33,005 nucleotides of DNA from a virus: IMG/VR virus record IMGVR_UViG_3300013285_000047, positions 1 to 33,005 of that record. One strand, given 5' to 3'. The notes under the pieces are model-generated. The model was not told the DNA's origin, did not search any database, and was given only the letters and a program-made list of their open reading frames with translations. A program made the position numbers and the translations under genes. Positions 1 through 6,380 of the stretch are shown here, piece after piece. Position 1 is the stretch's first letter. The number at the start of each line of letters is the position of its first letter.

Positions 1-276
1 CGCGCGGAAAATAATGAGGCGCAATGCTTGGATTTGCTAGCGCAAGGCCACAACGTGGCAATCGTGTTCGCTCATGGACTGCCCGTTTCGCGCATTTGGA
101 ATGGTTATCGCGTCATTGACGGTGATCGGCATGACTTGCGCCACCTCGACCCCAAGGGCGTCATTGTCGGTTTGTCGCCCAAGGGGCGCAAGGCCAAGGC
201 TGACATAAGCGGCTTTGTGTTGCGCGACTATGCCGCTTGCGAAAGCCAGACGGTGCATATGCCGATCGCGGCTTAA
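1..276 (+). CDS. Partial gene, C-terminal part of a phage protein (possibly GP88-like)
   Basis: The reading frame is open from the left edge to a TAA stop, so the gene is probably cut by the window. A TTG at position 28 preceded by GAGG could be a start, giving 82 residues, but the open frame upstream makes truncation more likely. The visible protein has a conserved-looking core (WNGYRVIDGD, then HDLRHLDPKG and VIVGLSPKGR) followed by a Gly-Phe-Val strand. This recalls the C-terminal end of phage GP88-type proteins, whose cysteine-rich N-terminus would lie outside the window. That link is from memory and weak. No transmembrane segment is visible. It heads the + strand block and is followed by a strong inverted repeat. 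Confidence 0.5.
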   Translation, partial: RAENNEAQCLDLLAQGHNVAIVFAHGLPVSRIWNGYRVIDGDRHDLRHLDPKGVIVGLSPKGRKAKADISGFVLRDYAACESQTVHMPIAA

Positions 277-283
277 TCAATCT

Positions 284-308
284 AGGGCGCCGGATTGTCT
301 GGCGCCCT
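284..308. other. GC-rich perfect inverted repeat after the first gene
   Basis: Arms AGGGCGCC (284-291) and GGCGCCCT (301-308) pair perfectly around a 9-base loop. No run of T follows on either strand, so it does not look like a standard intrinsic terminator. It sits between the stop of the first gene and the ribosome site of the next, as do two similar hairpins further on. It may be a weak terminator, an RNA-stability hairpin or a processing site. Confidence 0.6.
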
Positions 309-333
309 AACCCTTCCACAAGGATCAAACACA

Positions 334-573
334 ATGACACGCTCAATCTCTGACATAGCGGGCGATATCGGCCGCGCTTGGGATAAGCCCCATTACGCGG
401 CTAAAACGTATTTGGACGCAATGCGTTCATTATATAGCATCAATGATAAGTACGCTTACGATAGCGGGAAAAGCATCGTACTTTATTTCCTCGCCAATGC
501 GTCAACGTTTAGGGGCGAGGCCGCCAAGGCGCTAAAGGCTGAGCTTAAAGCCGCATTGAAGGAAAGCACCTAA
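334..573 (+). CDS. Small conserved-looking phage protein, 79 aa, unknown function
   Basis: The ATG at 334 is chosen because AAGGA lies 9-10 bases upstream; an earlier in-frame start at 295 falls inside the hairpin and has no ribosome site. The protein is a soluble helical 79-mer with a central segment (SIVLYFLANASTFRG) and an Ala/Lys-rich C-terminus. It resembles small accessory proteins seen in other alphaproteobacterial phages, but I cannot name a family. It lies between two GC-rich hairpins. No catalytic motif or membrane segment is seen. Confidence 0.7.
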   Translation: MTRSISDIAGDIGRAWDKPHYAAKTYLDAMRSLYSINDKYAYDSGKSIVLYFLANASTFRGEAAKALKAELKAALKEST

Positions 574-595
574 CATTAACCCTCGCGAGAATATA

Positions 596-616
596 GGACG
601 GCCTTTGCGGCCGTCC
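596..616. other. GC-rich perfect inverted repeat
   Basis: Arms GGACGGCC (596-603) and GGCCGTCC (609-616) pair perfectly around the 5-base loop TTTGC. The downstream sequence AGTTATT is only mildly T-rich. It lies 20 bases after the stop of the preceding gene and 40 bases before the clamp-like gene. The role is the same open question as for the hairpins at 284-308 and 1301-1324. Confidence 0.6.
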
Positions 617-656
617 AGTTATTCCCTCGAACGATGCAAAAAAGGAAACTAACCCA

Positions 657-1292
657 ATGACCCAATTTAACGTAAACGCCACGTTATTCGCCCGCGTAGC
701 TAATGCACAATCCAGCGAGGAAACGCGCTACTATCTATGCGGTGTATCTATCGAACCAGCGCCGCATGGTATGCCCGGTGTCACACTCACGGCAACAGAC
801 GGCCACCTATTAGTCTCCGCCTATGACGCGCAGGGCGAAACTAGCGCACCCATAATTGTCAAAGCGCCCGCGCATATCCTGAAGGCCTGCAAGCCATATA
901 AGGATGGAACCGAACCTCACCTAATTGGCGATAACGGCACAATCGTCGTGATCGACAATGGCGGAACCGAACAAATAGCACGCGGCTCTACGGTTGACGG
1001 TTCGTTCCCCGATTGGAAGCGGATCATTCCGCAAGACATTGGCGGCGCCACAAAAGCGGTATTTTCGCCCGTAGTTCTGGCAACATTGGCAAAGTCTATG
1101 CTGCAATTAAAACTAGGCGGATTAGTTATGCGCGGAACCGGCGATTGTGACCCGCATTTAGTTTGGGGCGATGATGATCGAATGGTAGGCGTCGCCATGC
1201 CAATTAGGACGCCTGACGCTGATGAACGCGCCACATTGCCACAATGGGCGAACCGTACACTGCCTGGTAAGCTAATTGGTGAAGCAGCCTAA
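657..1292 (+). CDS. Short, two-domain DNA sliding-clamp (DnaN-like) protein
   Basis: The 211-residue product carries several signatures of the bacterial polymerase III beta clamp. An N-terminal helix with EETRYYL is followed by a Gly-Val strand. TATDGHLLVS (45-54) matches the clamp TDGHRLA motif. SFPDWKRIIP (116-125) matches the FPDYRRVIP motif at a domain border. Near the end, VGVAMPIR (177-184) matches the VIMPMRL closing strand. Bacterial clamps have about 366 residues in three domains; this has room for only two, like T4 gp45 or PCNA. The inferred role is a ring, probably trimeric, that tethers the replicase to DNA. No DNA polymerase gene is seen in the window, so it would serve the host replicase or one encoded further left. 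The start has AAGGA upstream. Confidence 0.72.
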   Translation: MTQFNVNATLFARVANAQSSEETRYYLCGVSIEPAPHGMPGVTLTATDGHLLVSAYDAQGETSAPIIVKAPAHILKACKPYKDGTEPHLIGDNGTIVVIDNGGTEQIARGSTVDGSFPDWKRIIPQDIGGATKAVFSPVVLATLAKSMLQLKLGGLVMRGTGDCDPHLVWGDDDRMVGVAMPIRTPDADERATLPQWANRTLPGKLIGEAA

Positions 1293-1300
1293 TCGGACCT

Positions 1301-1324
1301 GGGACGGCGCTAACCCGCCGTCCC
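1301..1324. other. GC-rich perfect inverted repeat after the clamp-like gene
   Basis: Arms GGGACGGCG (1301-1309) and CGCCGTCCC (1316-1324) pair perfectly around a 6-base loop. The following 30 bases contain TTCCCA repeats but no T run. It starts 9 bases after the stop of the clamp-like gene and is the third such hairpin in the first 1.3 kb. Confidence 0.62.
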
Positions 1325-1368
1325 ATAACTTCCCACAGCTTCCCATAACACCCTAAAGAACCGCCCCA

Positions 1369-1566
1369 ATGACGAAAAACGCAACTTATCAGGAAGCAAA
1401 GCGCGTCGCAGACGAGGCTTTCGCCACTTATGACCCTATCCGCCGCGCTTATAGCGCAGGCAAGGTGTCGGATGATACCTATCTAGCCGCCCGCGCCACC
1501 TATCACGCGTCGCAAATGGTTTTCGACGATGCATGGCGCGCTGCGGCTTATGGGAAGGACGCCTAA
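1369..1566 (+). CDS. Small helical protein, 65 aa, unknown function
   Basis: The protein is rich in Ala, Tyr and charged residues and probably all helical. I do not recognise a family. The ribosome site is weak (AAAGAACC upstream of the ATG). The stop overlaps the start of the next gene as TAATG, which supports both genes as translationally coupled. Confidence 0.6.
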   Translation: MTKNATYQEAKRVADEAFATYDPIRRAYSAGKVSDDTYLAARATYHASQMVFDDAWRAAAYGKDA

Positions 1567-1721
1567 TGGCCCGAACAATCTCCGACGCTAAGGCCCGCGC
1601 TTGCGCTTACCATTTGTGCGACCTTATCGAGACTAAGGCCCGCGAACTAATGGCCACACGCCCTAACATGACACTAGGGCGAGCTATGGTCATCGTCATC
1701 AACCGAAAGGCTAAGCCATGA
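1566..1721 (+). CDS. Small protein, 51 aa, unknown function
   Basis: The ATG at 1566 shares bases with the TAA of the preceding gene (TAATG), which fixes the start better than an upstream ATG at 1533. The product is a basic, helical 51-mer with two Cys residues, spaced too far apart for a recognisable zinc site. The next gene starts in the ATGA overlap at 1718-1721. No family is recognised. Confidence 0.58.
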   Translation: MARTISDAKARACAYHLCDLIETKARELMATRPNMTLGRAMVIVINRKAKP

Positions 1722-1891
1722 CCATACACGATCAAATCACCCTGCTACGCCAACGGGAGCTTAGTTGCTGGGCAATGTGCGAAGTGTTCTTGCACGCCAA
1801 AGACGCCCACGGCTTGCATGACATGGGTGTCGAGATACAGGGCCTAAATTGGGCCATACGCGAGCTGGAAAAGGCGCGCGACAGTGCATAA
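1718..1891 (+). CDS. Small protein, 57 aa, unknown function
   Basis: The reading frame starts in an ATGA overlap with the preceding gene and ends at TAA 1889-1891. The product begins MTIHDQITLLRQRE and continues with a Cys/His-containing middle (two Cys, three His) and an acidic-basic helical end. It is probably one helical hairpin. No homologue is recognised. Support comes from tight packing with both neighbours rather than from similarity. Confidence 0.55.
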   Translation: MTIHDQITLLRQRELSCWAMCEVFLHAKDAHGLHDMGVEIQGLNWAIRELEKARDSA

Positions 1892-2069
1892 GACGATGGA
1901 CGCCTGCCTATTAGCCGCAGACGCGGCACGAATGGCCGCTAGGGCCGCAGAGATAGCCGCCAAGGGGCCGGACAAGTCCGCCGCATTGGGCGCCGCATCA
2001 GCGGCAATAAGAACGGCCACGGACTGTCTTGCACTCGCTCGAAAACATAACGCTTTAACCCTTAGTTAA
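1884..2069 (+). CDS. Alanine-rich small protein, 61 aa
   Basis: I prefer the GTG at 1884, which has AAGG about 9 bases upstream and overlaps the end of the previous gene; the ATG at 1896 is the alternative and would give 57 residues. The product is an Ala-rich helix (AADAARMAARAAEIAAKG) ending in a short polar tail. No family is recognised. It is followed by a 43-base AT-richer gap. Confidence 0.5.
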   Translation: MHKTMDACLLAADAARMAARAAEIAAKGPDKSAALGAASAAIRTATDCLALARKHNALTLS

Positions 2070-2112
2070 CTTGATATAAGCTAAAGACAACGCTACAACC
2101 AAAGAGGACGCC

Positions 2113-2448
2113 ATGACCTTACAAGACGCAATTTTTGCTTTCGAGGACGACGCAAAAGAACGCTTTCGCATTTTGCCGCATATGCTTGCCGCCGAGGAAG
2201 CCCGGCTAGCGAACATCGCCGACATTTTGGCCCGCGCTTGCCGCGAAATGGAGCCGTATATGCAGGCTTTGGACATAGCTATGGAAGGCTGTGACCGCTC
2301 CGGCCTGCCCATCCGCGCGCCAAATGGCCCCTGGAAAGCGGCGGAAGTCGATGAATACGCCGTCGTAGAGAGCCTGTGCTGGGACTTATCCGGCCCGGCC
2401 CAGCTCATGCTTAAAACCATGCTTAAAACCCAATTGGAAACCAAATGA
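2113..2448 (+). CDS. Helical phage protein, 111 aa, unknown function
   Basis: A clear AGAGGA site lies 6 bases before the ATG. The protein is acidic in its first third and predicted to be mostly helical. The C-terminus holds a short internal repeat (MLKTMLKT). No membrane segment or catalytic motif is seen and no family is recognised. The last codons overlap the start of the next gene in ATGA. The opposite-strand frames here look like shadows. Confidence 0.65.
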   Translation: MTLQDAIFAFEDDAKERFRILPHMLAAEEARLANIADILARACREMEPYMQALDIAMEGCDRSGLPIRAPNGPWKAAEVDEYAVVESLCWDLSGPAQLMLKTMLKTQLETK

Positions 2449-2693
2449 CCGACGCCAAATACGGCCCCGAAACCGCCACCGTTAAGGCGTTTCTGCGGCA
2501 TCTTGAGGCCATGACGCCAGGGCAATGGTACGCCGCAGGGTACGCCGCAAGGGACGCCGCAAGGGACGCCGCAGGGGACGCCGCAGGGTACGCCGCTAAC
2601 GAAATCCAGGGCGCGGCCCTGATGCGCGAGCGGGGCCAACCGTTCTTTTTCCTGCCCATGTTTGGGTTCGCCACACCGGAGGAAATTAAATGA
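2445..2693 (+). CDS. Small protein with 4-residue tandem repeats, 82 aa
   Basis: The gene starts in an ATGA overlap. After a helical N-terminus it contains a run of four-residue repeats of the form Ala-Ala-(Gly/Arg)-(Tyr/Asp), residues 29-51, encoded by a 12-bp tandem repeat. The C-terminal part is hydrophobic, with FFFLPMFGF, then ends acidic. The Ala-rich repeat probably forms a long helix with a tyrosine/aspartate face. Function is unknown. Repeat number may vary between related phages. Confidence 0.6.
   Translation: MTDAKYGPETATVKAFLRHLEAMTPGQWYAAGYAARDAARDAAGDAAGYAANEIQGAALMRERGQPFFFLPMFGFATPEEIK
2529..2597 (+). repeat. 12-bp tandem repeat inside a coding region
   Basis: Five complete 12-base units (2529-2588) and part of a sixth follow the pattern (T/G)ACGCCGCA(A/G)GG. 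Units differ only at the first base and one internal position, suggesting recent slippage. The repeat keeps the reading frame and encodes the Ala-rich repeats of the enclosing protein. Confidence 0.85.
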
Positions 2694-2869
2694 CCGATCC
2701 CGACGAAATCAGCCGGGCTTACATAGCCCGCCAAACCGCCCACCGCACGGGCGTGGCCTTCGAGGTCTCGCCGCCCCGTCGCGGGGTCAATTCTTGGCGC
2801 GTGGCGGGCATGGCCCTGTGCGTGCTGCCTTGGCTGGCCCTGGCGGCTATATTTTGGGTAGGATCATGA
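2690..2869 (+). CDS. Small C-terminally anchored membrane protein, 59 aa
   Basis: A strong GGAGG site and an ATGA overlap mark the start at 2690. Residues 1-37 are polar and basic (about SPPRRGVNSW at 27-36); residues 40-57 form one hydrophobic segment (ALCVLPWLALAAIFWV) that should span the inner membrane, leaving almost no tail. This suggests a tail-anchored inner-membrane protein with the soluble part in the cytoplasm. Function is unknown; such early membrane peptides can affect host membranes or superinfection, but nothing here shows that. Confidence 0.65.
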   Translation: MTDPDEISRAYIARQTAHRTGVAFEVSPPRRGVNSWRVAGMALCVLPWLALAAIFWVGS

Positions 2870-3099
2870 GCAGAGTGAAAGGATACACATATGATAAAAT
2901 CCACCCCGTCCGCCTTGAATGCCGGTGCCGTTGCGGCGCACCGCTCTACCGGGGAAGCACAGCCGCCAAAGACGAAAAAGGCTATTACTATGACTGCACC
3001 TTCTGCCGGTCACGCCCCGAAAAAACCCAACAAGAAAACAAAAGCCCCAACGGGCCGCACAGGCCGCTATGGTTGCCCAGGTATTCCCGGCCTACCTAA
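2866..3099 (+). CDS. Zinc-ribbon protein, 77 aa
   Basis: The start is the ATGA overlap with the preceding gene. Cys pairs CRC-RC (near residues 19-23) and CTFC (near 44-47), separated by a Gly/Tyr-rich hairpin, look like a small zinc ribbon. The tail after residue 50 is basic and proline-rich. Such ribbons bind DNA, RNA or protein partners; no partner can be named. The 3' half overlaps another open frame (2990-3301) in a second phase, so the last part of this gene could instead be the weaker of the two frames. Confidence 0.6.
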   Translation: MSRVKGYTYDKIHPVRLECRCRCGAPLYRGSTAAKDEKGYYYDCTFCRSRPEKTQQENKSPNGPHRPLWLPRYSRPT

Positions 3100-3301
3100 G
3101 ACGCCGGAGCGCCGGAAAATGTTTTACGACGCATTGTGTTCAAAGATGCGTTTGTTGAGGATAGAAAAACGAAGGGAACGCGGACTTGAAACCAAAGTTA
3201 GCCAGACGGACAGAAACAGGAACCCCCAAGCCTTCGGCGTGGTCCCAAACGGAAACGAAACAGCTTCTGGCATTGTGGAAACAAAAGAAAACAGCGACTG
3301 A
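2990..3301 (+). CDS. Possible basic protein overlapping both neighbours, 103 aa
   Basis: This frame is the only long one covering 3100-3185, between the zinc-ribbon gene and GcrA. AAGG lies about 9 bases upstream of ATG 2990. The middle (RRKMFYDALCSKMRLLRIE) reads like a genuine charged helix, and the N-terminus is a basic Lys/Pro-rich tail. It overlaps the zinc-ribbon gene by 110 bases and GcrA by 116 bases in other phases; the last 35 residues look like a by-product of the GcrA frame. It may be a real overlapping gene, or there may be a sequencing or frameshift problem here. No family is recognised. Confidence 0.42.
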   Translation: MTAPSAGHAPKKPNKKTKAPTGRTGRYGCPGIPGLPKTPERRKMFYDALCSKMRLLRIEKRRERGLETKVSQTDRNRNPQAFGVVPNGNETASGIVETKENSD

Positions 3302-3719
3302 AATCAGCGTGATAATGGGGCTTGTTTCGCGTTCATCGGTATTAGGCAAAATCCAACGGCTACGCATCAAGGGTTTGATACCCAAGCAAGACGACGAAGC
3401 GCGCAACACCAAGGCTTACGTGGCCCCAAGGATTTACGTTCGGCCCAGGGTGTTTAAGCCCAGGCCCGCACTACCACCCCAACCCGCGCCAGAACCTACG
3501 GGCCTCTTTTCTGTAACATTGGCGGATTTGCGCCCGAACCAATGTAAATACATTGAGGGAGATTACGCGGCCAATGATATGGGCGCGGCCCTTATGTGCG
3601 GGGAAGCCACGAACGGAAAAATCTATTGCCCGCATCACCACGCGCTTTCGCACTACGCGATGCCCCCGGCTCGTCAAAAAGGGTTTAACCGTGTAGCCCT
3701 TCATTGGGCCTCGCGCTGA
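3186..3719 (+). CDS. gcrA: GcrA-family cell-cycle transcription regulator
   Basis: The 177-residue product has GcrA architecture. Residues 18-63 form the N-terminal helix-turn-helix region (WSQTETKQLLALWKQ, ATEISVIMG, then SSVLGKIQRL). A basic, proline-rich linker spans about 78-105. The C-terminal domain begins TLADLRPNQCKYIEGD and carries Cys120, Cys138, Cys148 and the PHHH cluster. In Caulobacter, GcrA binds sigma70-RNA polymerase at promoters with CcrM-methylated GANTC sites. A phage copy could redirect this circuit to phage genes or shift the host cycle. The start is TTG 3186: GAAGGGA lies just upstream and an in-frame stop at 3162 excludes earlier starts. The 3' end overlaps the convergent helicase gene by 19 bases. 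Confidence 0.82.
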   Translation: MKPKLARRTETGTPKPSAWSQTETKQLLALWKQKKTATEISVIMGLVSRSSVLGKIQRLRIKGLIPKQDDEARNTKAYVAPRIYVRPRVFKPRPALPPQPAPEPTGLFSVTLADLRPNQCKYIEGDYAANDMGAALMCGEATNGKIYCPHHHALSHYAMPPARQKGFNRVALHWASR

Positions 3720-5602
3720 ACTAAAGCCCAGGCCGACCCGCCCAACAATCTAATCAAGCGGGCGGCTTGGAGCTTCTTTAGCGCCTCGCGCAATCCCTTT
3801 TGAGCCGACTTACGGTTTTCGCTCAGGGATATAACCGCCGCCTGCAATTCCAATTCAGTCTTAGGACCATCGTACAGGGCCTGCATAACCGCGCCGTCGT
3901 ATTTTGACGACCTACCGGCATTTCCAGAGGCAACCCTGGAACATTCCGCCACAAGGCTGGAAACTTCCTCGTCATCCTCATCCACGCCCAACACAATATG
4001 GTGCATATCAAAATGCAGATCGTCGATCTTATCCGCGTCCTTTTGCTTAACCACGGATATACGCGCAACGCGCTCGTCGCCTTCTGGCCGGAATACGCCC
4101 AAGATATAATCAAGGTTGCCGATCAGGGCCGACGAACCACGCGGACGTTCCGCGACCGTATGCCCGCTGTGATGCACGATCATCACAGACGTGTTGAATT
4201 CGGCCCGCAATTCCGTGTTGATCGACCGTAGGTAGGCCGAAATGTCGGAACTATCGTTCTCAACGCCTGAGAACGTTTGCGCCAAGGTATCAATTACCAC
4301 CAGAAGGGGTTTCACTGGCATTTTGGCTATGCTGTTGCGCAAAACCTCCATGCTGTGTTCTTCAGACAAAATCAGCGGGGTTATGCAGACGAAAACATTC
4401 TTAGTTCGCTCAAGGTTGTGGTGCAGATGCCAAGCCTGGACCCGGCGGAATATGCCAGCACCGCCTTCAGCCGCGACAATCAACACTGCGCCTTCTTCCG
4501 TGCGCCTGCCGGCCCAGTCCATGCCGTGCGCGATATGCAGGGCCAGATCGAGCGAGATAAATGATTTGTACGTACCGGACCCGCCGAACAACATTCCCAT
4601 GCTATCGCGGGGCACCAGCCCCTTAACCAGCCAATTAACGTTCAAGGTTCTGGCCTCCAATTCGTCCAAGGTAAGAACGACGCTTTCGCCATCGCCCGGC
4701 TTATCCGGCGCGTATTTCTCCGCGCCTTTTACCATACGCTGTAGATCGTGACCAAAACGGGCCTGCCAGCGGTCCAACTCCGGGCCTTCCTCCGGCTTAA
4801 TTGCCATCATCAGGCTGCGGACCATGCCTAGCGCGCCATCTGGCGTCATGCCCTTGGCAACCATCGCCGCCGTGATCTTTAACAGCGGATCGTGATAGCT
4901 GCGTTCGGACAGATCGGGGTTTATCAGCAGCTTGAAGGCTTCCACGCCATCCATGCTGGTGTTGCCAAACTTGACCTCTTGGACGGGTGGGCTTTTGGCC
5001 CAGGCTTTCGCCTCATCCAGATCAACGCCAAACGCCGCAGCGGCATCTTCAAGGGTGTAAACGAAATCACCGTCATAGCTAAATAGGGAGCAGGTGAAAT
5101 TGTCGGCCTTCTTCTTGGTGTTGTGGCCCGTTGGCAAGCGGCCGTAGCGGACGGGATTGTTGCCGCTAGGGTCAACCTTCACCAAGCCCTTATGGGCCAT
5201 GTAAGATAACAGAATGTCAATCAGCGGGCCGTTTGTCGTGTTTTCGTCCGTGGGATCAAGGAATATGCCGACCTGATATTTTCCCTTGCTGGTTTCCAGA
5301 ATGTAGCTGGCCGTGCCGGCAACGTCTTCCGGGTCAATGTCATCCGCCAACAGCACCGCCAGCCGCTTAAACATACTCTTGACCCGGCGGGGGGCCACAT
5401 CGGTGTTCATCACGCCAACGGAGAAAAAGTTATTATTCTGCGGATGGCTATCAACGTGCATACGCTGCGTGGTCTTGGCCTGCCACACCTGACCGCCCCA
5501 TAAGGCTTCAGGGCCAAGGGGGTCGCCGATAAATGATGTGACCCAGCCAAAGTCGCCGGCCAGCTCACCGTAGGCGGCAAGCAAGAATTCTGAGTTTTTC
5601 AT
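3701..5602 (-). CDS. Primase-helicase: prim-pol-like domain fused to RepA/AAA_25 ATPase
   Basis: The 633-residue protein begins with a region resembling RepB/prim-pol primases: acidic pair LADDID (85-90), ETSKGKYQ (103-110) and RYGRLPTGHNTK (152-163). A RecA-fold ATPase of the RepA/AAA_25 type follows, with Walker A GGSGTYKS (340-347), in which Tyr replaces the usual Gly before Lys as in several family members, Walker B LLVVIDTL (433-440) and VHHSGH (476-481). The C-terminal 70 residues look like a winged helix. The inferred role is priming and unwinding at the phage origin. It lies 21 bases after the HTH gene, with AAGG before its ATG, and runs opposite to both flanking replication-type operons. 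Confidence 0.82.
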   Translation of the reverse strand: MKNSEFLLAAYGELAGDFGWVTSFIGDPLGPEALWGGQVWQAKTTQRMHVDSHPQNNNFFSVGVMNTDVAPRRVKSMFKRLAVLLADDIDPEDVAGTASYILETSKGKYQVGIFLDPTDENTTNGPLIDILLSYMAHKGLVKVDPSGNNPVRYGRLPTGHNTKKKADNFTCSLFSYDGDFVYTLEDAAAAFGVDLDEAKAWAKSPPVQEVKFGNTSMDGVEAFKLLINPDLSERSYHDPLLKITAAMVAKGMTPDGALGMVRSLMMAIKPEEGPELDRWQARFGHDLQRMVKGAEKYAPDKPGDGESVVLTLDELEARTLNVNWLVKGLVPRDSMGMLFGGSGTYKSFISLDLALHIAHGMDWAGRRTEEGAVLIVAAEGGAGIFRRVQAWHLHHNLERTKNVFVCITPLILSEEHSMEVLRNSIAKMPVKPLLVVIDTLAQTFSGVENDSSDISAYLRSINTELRAEFNTSVMIVHHSGHTVAERPRGSSALIGNLDYILGVFRPEGDERVARISVVKQKDADKIDDLHFDMHHIVLGVDEDDEEVSSLVAECSRVASGNAGRSSKYDGAVMQALYDGPKTELELQAAVISLSENRKSAQKGLREALKKLQAARLIRLLGGSAWALVQREAQ

Positions 5603-5623
5603 GTGAGCCTTGGTGGCGGGAGG

Positions 5624-5857
5624 CTAAGGGGCGATACCGGACAAATCGTTCAAGCTGATCTTAATCTTATGCTTCTTGGCGTAAGCCAGGATAAGGGGCC
5701 AGTGTTTCGTTGGCACGATTCCGTCACCGCCGTCGGTGGAAATCCAACGGCTAACAGCGCCCGCCGTAATCGAACAGACGGAAGCGGTGTTCATAACGCC
5801 CCCGCATTTAAGCACTACACTATAGGCGGGCTCAGACCGCCCCTTGATGAAAGCCAT
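5624..5857 (-). CDS. Cro-like helix-turn-helix regulator, 77 aa
   Basis: The small protein matches the pattern of short HTH regulators common in alphaproteobacterial phages: a conserved N-terminal helix region, an SRW recognition-helix segment (AGAVSRWIST, 32-41), then a GGDGIVP turn and a helix ending near KIKISLNDL. AGGGA precedes the ATG. It is the first gene of a two-gene operon with the primase-helicase and faces the divergent recombination operon, the usual position of a Cro-type switch protein. No CI-like partner is visible in the window. The likely targets are sites in 5858-6002. Confidence 0.78.
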   Translation of the reverse strand: MAFIKGRSEPAYSVVLKCGGVMNTASVCSITAGAVSRWISTDGGDGIVPTKHWPLILAYAKKHKIKISLNDLSGIAP

Positions 5858-5896
5858 GTTAATTTCCCTGTTGAACCGGCGAGCCTAAGCGGGATA

Positions 5897-5925
5897 ATTA
5901 TTTTAGCAACTGGAAACTTTATCAA
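5897..5925 (-). promoter_or_regulatory. Sigma70-like promoter for the HTH/primase-helicase operon
   Basis: On the - strand, TTGATA (5925-5920) is followed after exactly 17 bases by AATAAT (5902-5897). These match the -35 and -10 consensus at 5 of 6 positions each if TTGACA and TATAAT are used. The -10 lies about 40 bases before the start codon of the HTH gene. The -35 overlaps one arm of the inverted repeat at 5918-5948, which suggests autoregulation. Confidence 0.6.
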
Positions 5926-5948
5926 AATAAATATTGCATATAGATAAA
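5918..5948. promoter_or_regulatory. Candidate operator in the divergent control region
   Basis: Arms TTTATC (5918-5923) and GATAAA (5943-5948) form an inverted repeat separated by 19 AT-rich bases, in the AT-richest stretch of the 145-base gap between the divergent operons. One arm overlaps the -35 of the leftward promoter and the other lies near a weak TATAGA (5939-5944) that could be the -10 of the rightward operon. The likely binder is the adjacent HTH protein. The remainder of the gap shows nothing else I can support. Confidence 0.4.
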
Positions 5949-6002
5949 CGCAATGATCTAGTGCAGGTGCCCAAAAGGGTCGCCACATTAACGAGGACAA
6001 CG

Positions 6003-6380
6003 ATGAACAACCTTGAACTGCTTGCCGCCAACTGGCTGGAGGCAAAGGCCTCCGAACGCTGCGCCAACCTAAAGCGCATCTCCATCGAAGAAGCCATGAT
6101 GGACTACATTAAGCCCAACAGAGAGGGCGCGACCACCACGGCGCTTGATAATGGCTATCGGATCGTGGTCACGAACCGCACAAATTTCAGGGCCGACATT
6201 GAAGCCCTGGAAAACATTGTGTCGGGCTGGGACCGCGCTCTGGTCCCACTTAAGACCCAGACCGTGCTTGACGATACGAAACTGAAGGATTTGCGCGAGC
6301 ATCACCCGAAGCTGTGGCGCGAGGTTGCTGAAGTTGTCGAGTCCAAACCCGCCAAGACCCACATTTCGGTGTTGGTGTAA
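6003..6380 (+). CDS. Phage protein preceding the Sak4-like ATPase, 125 aa
   Basis: The ATG at 6003 is preceded by GAGGA; an upstream frame extension to 5934 lies inside the control region and is not used. The protein has a helical N-terminus, a short beta region (NGYRIVVTNRTNFRAD) and a helical C-terminus. Proteins of this type commonly precede the RecA-like ATPase in alphaproteobacterial and related phages (I believe the DUF7173 group, not verified). A role as recombination accessory is inferred from position only. The stop overlaps the next start as TAATG. Confidence 0.7.
   Translation: MNNLELLAANWLEAKASERCANLKRISIEEAMMDYIKPNREGATTTALDNGYRIVVTNRTNFRADIEALENIVSGWDRALVPLKTQTVLDDTKLKDLREHHPKLWREVAEVVESKPAKTHISVLV

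Noticed and set aside
2055-2639. - strand open frame with a Cys-Gly-Val-Pro repeat
   Set aside because: It is antisense to three coupled + strand genes, its repeat is the complement of the 12-bp array, and it has no credible ribosome site.
4242-4751. + strand open frame of 169 codons in the helicase region
   Set aside because: It is antisense to the ATPase domain, whose Walker motifs and continuity over 633 codons are clear.
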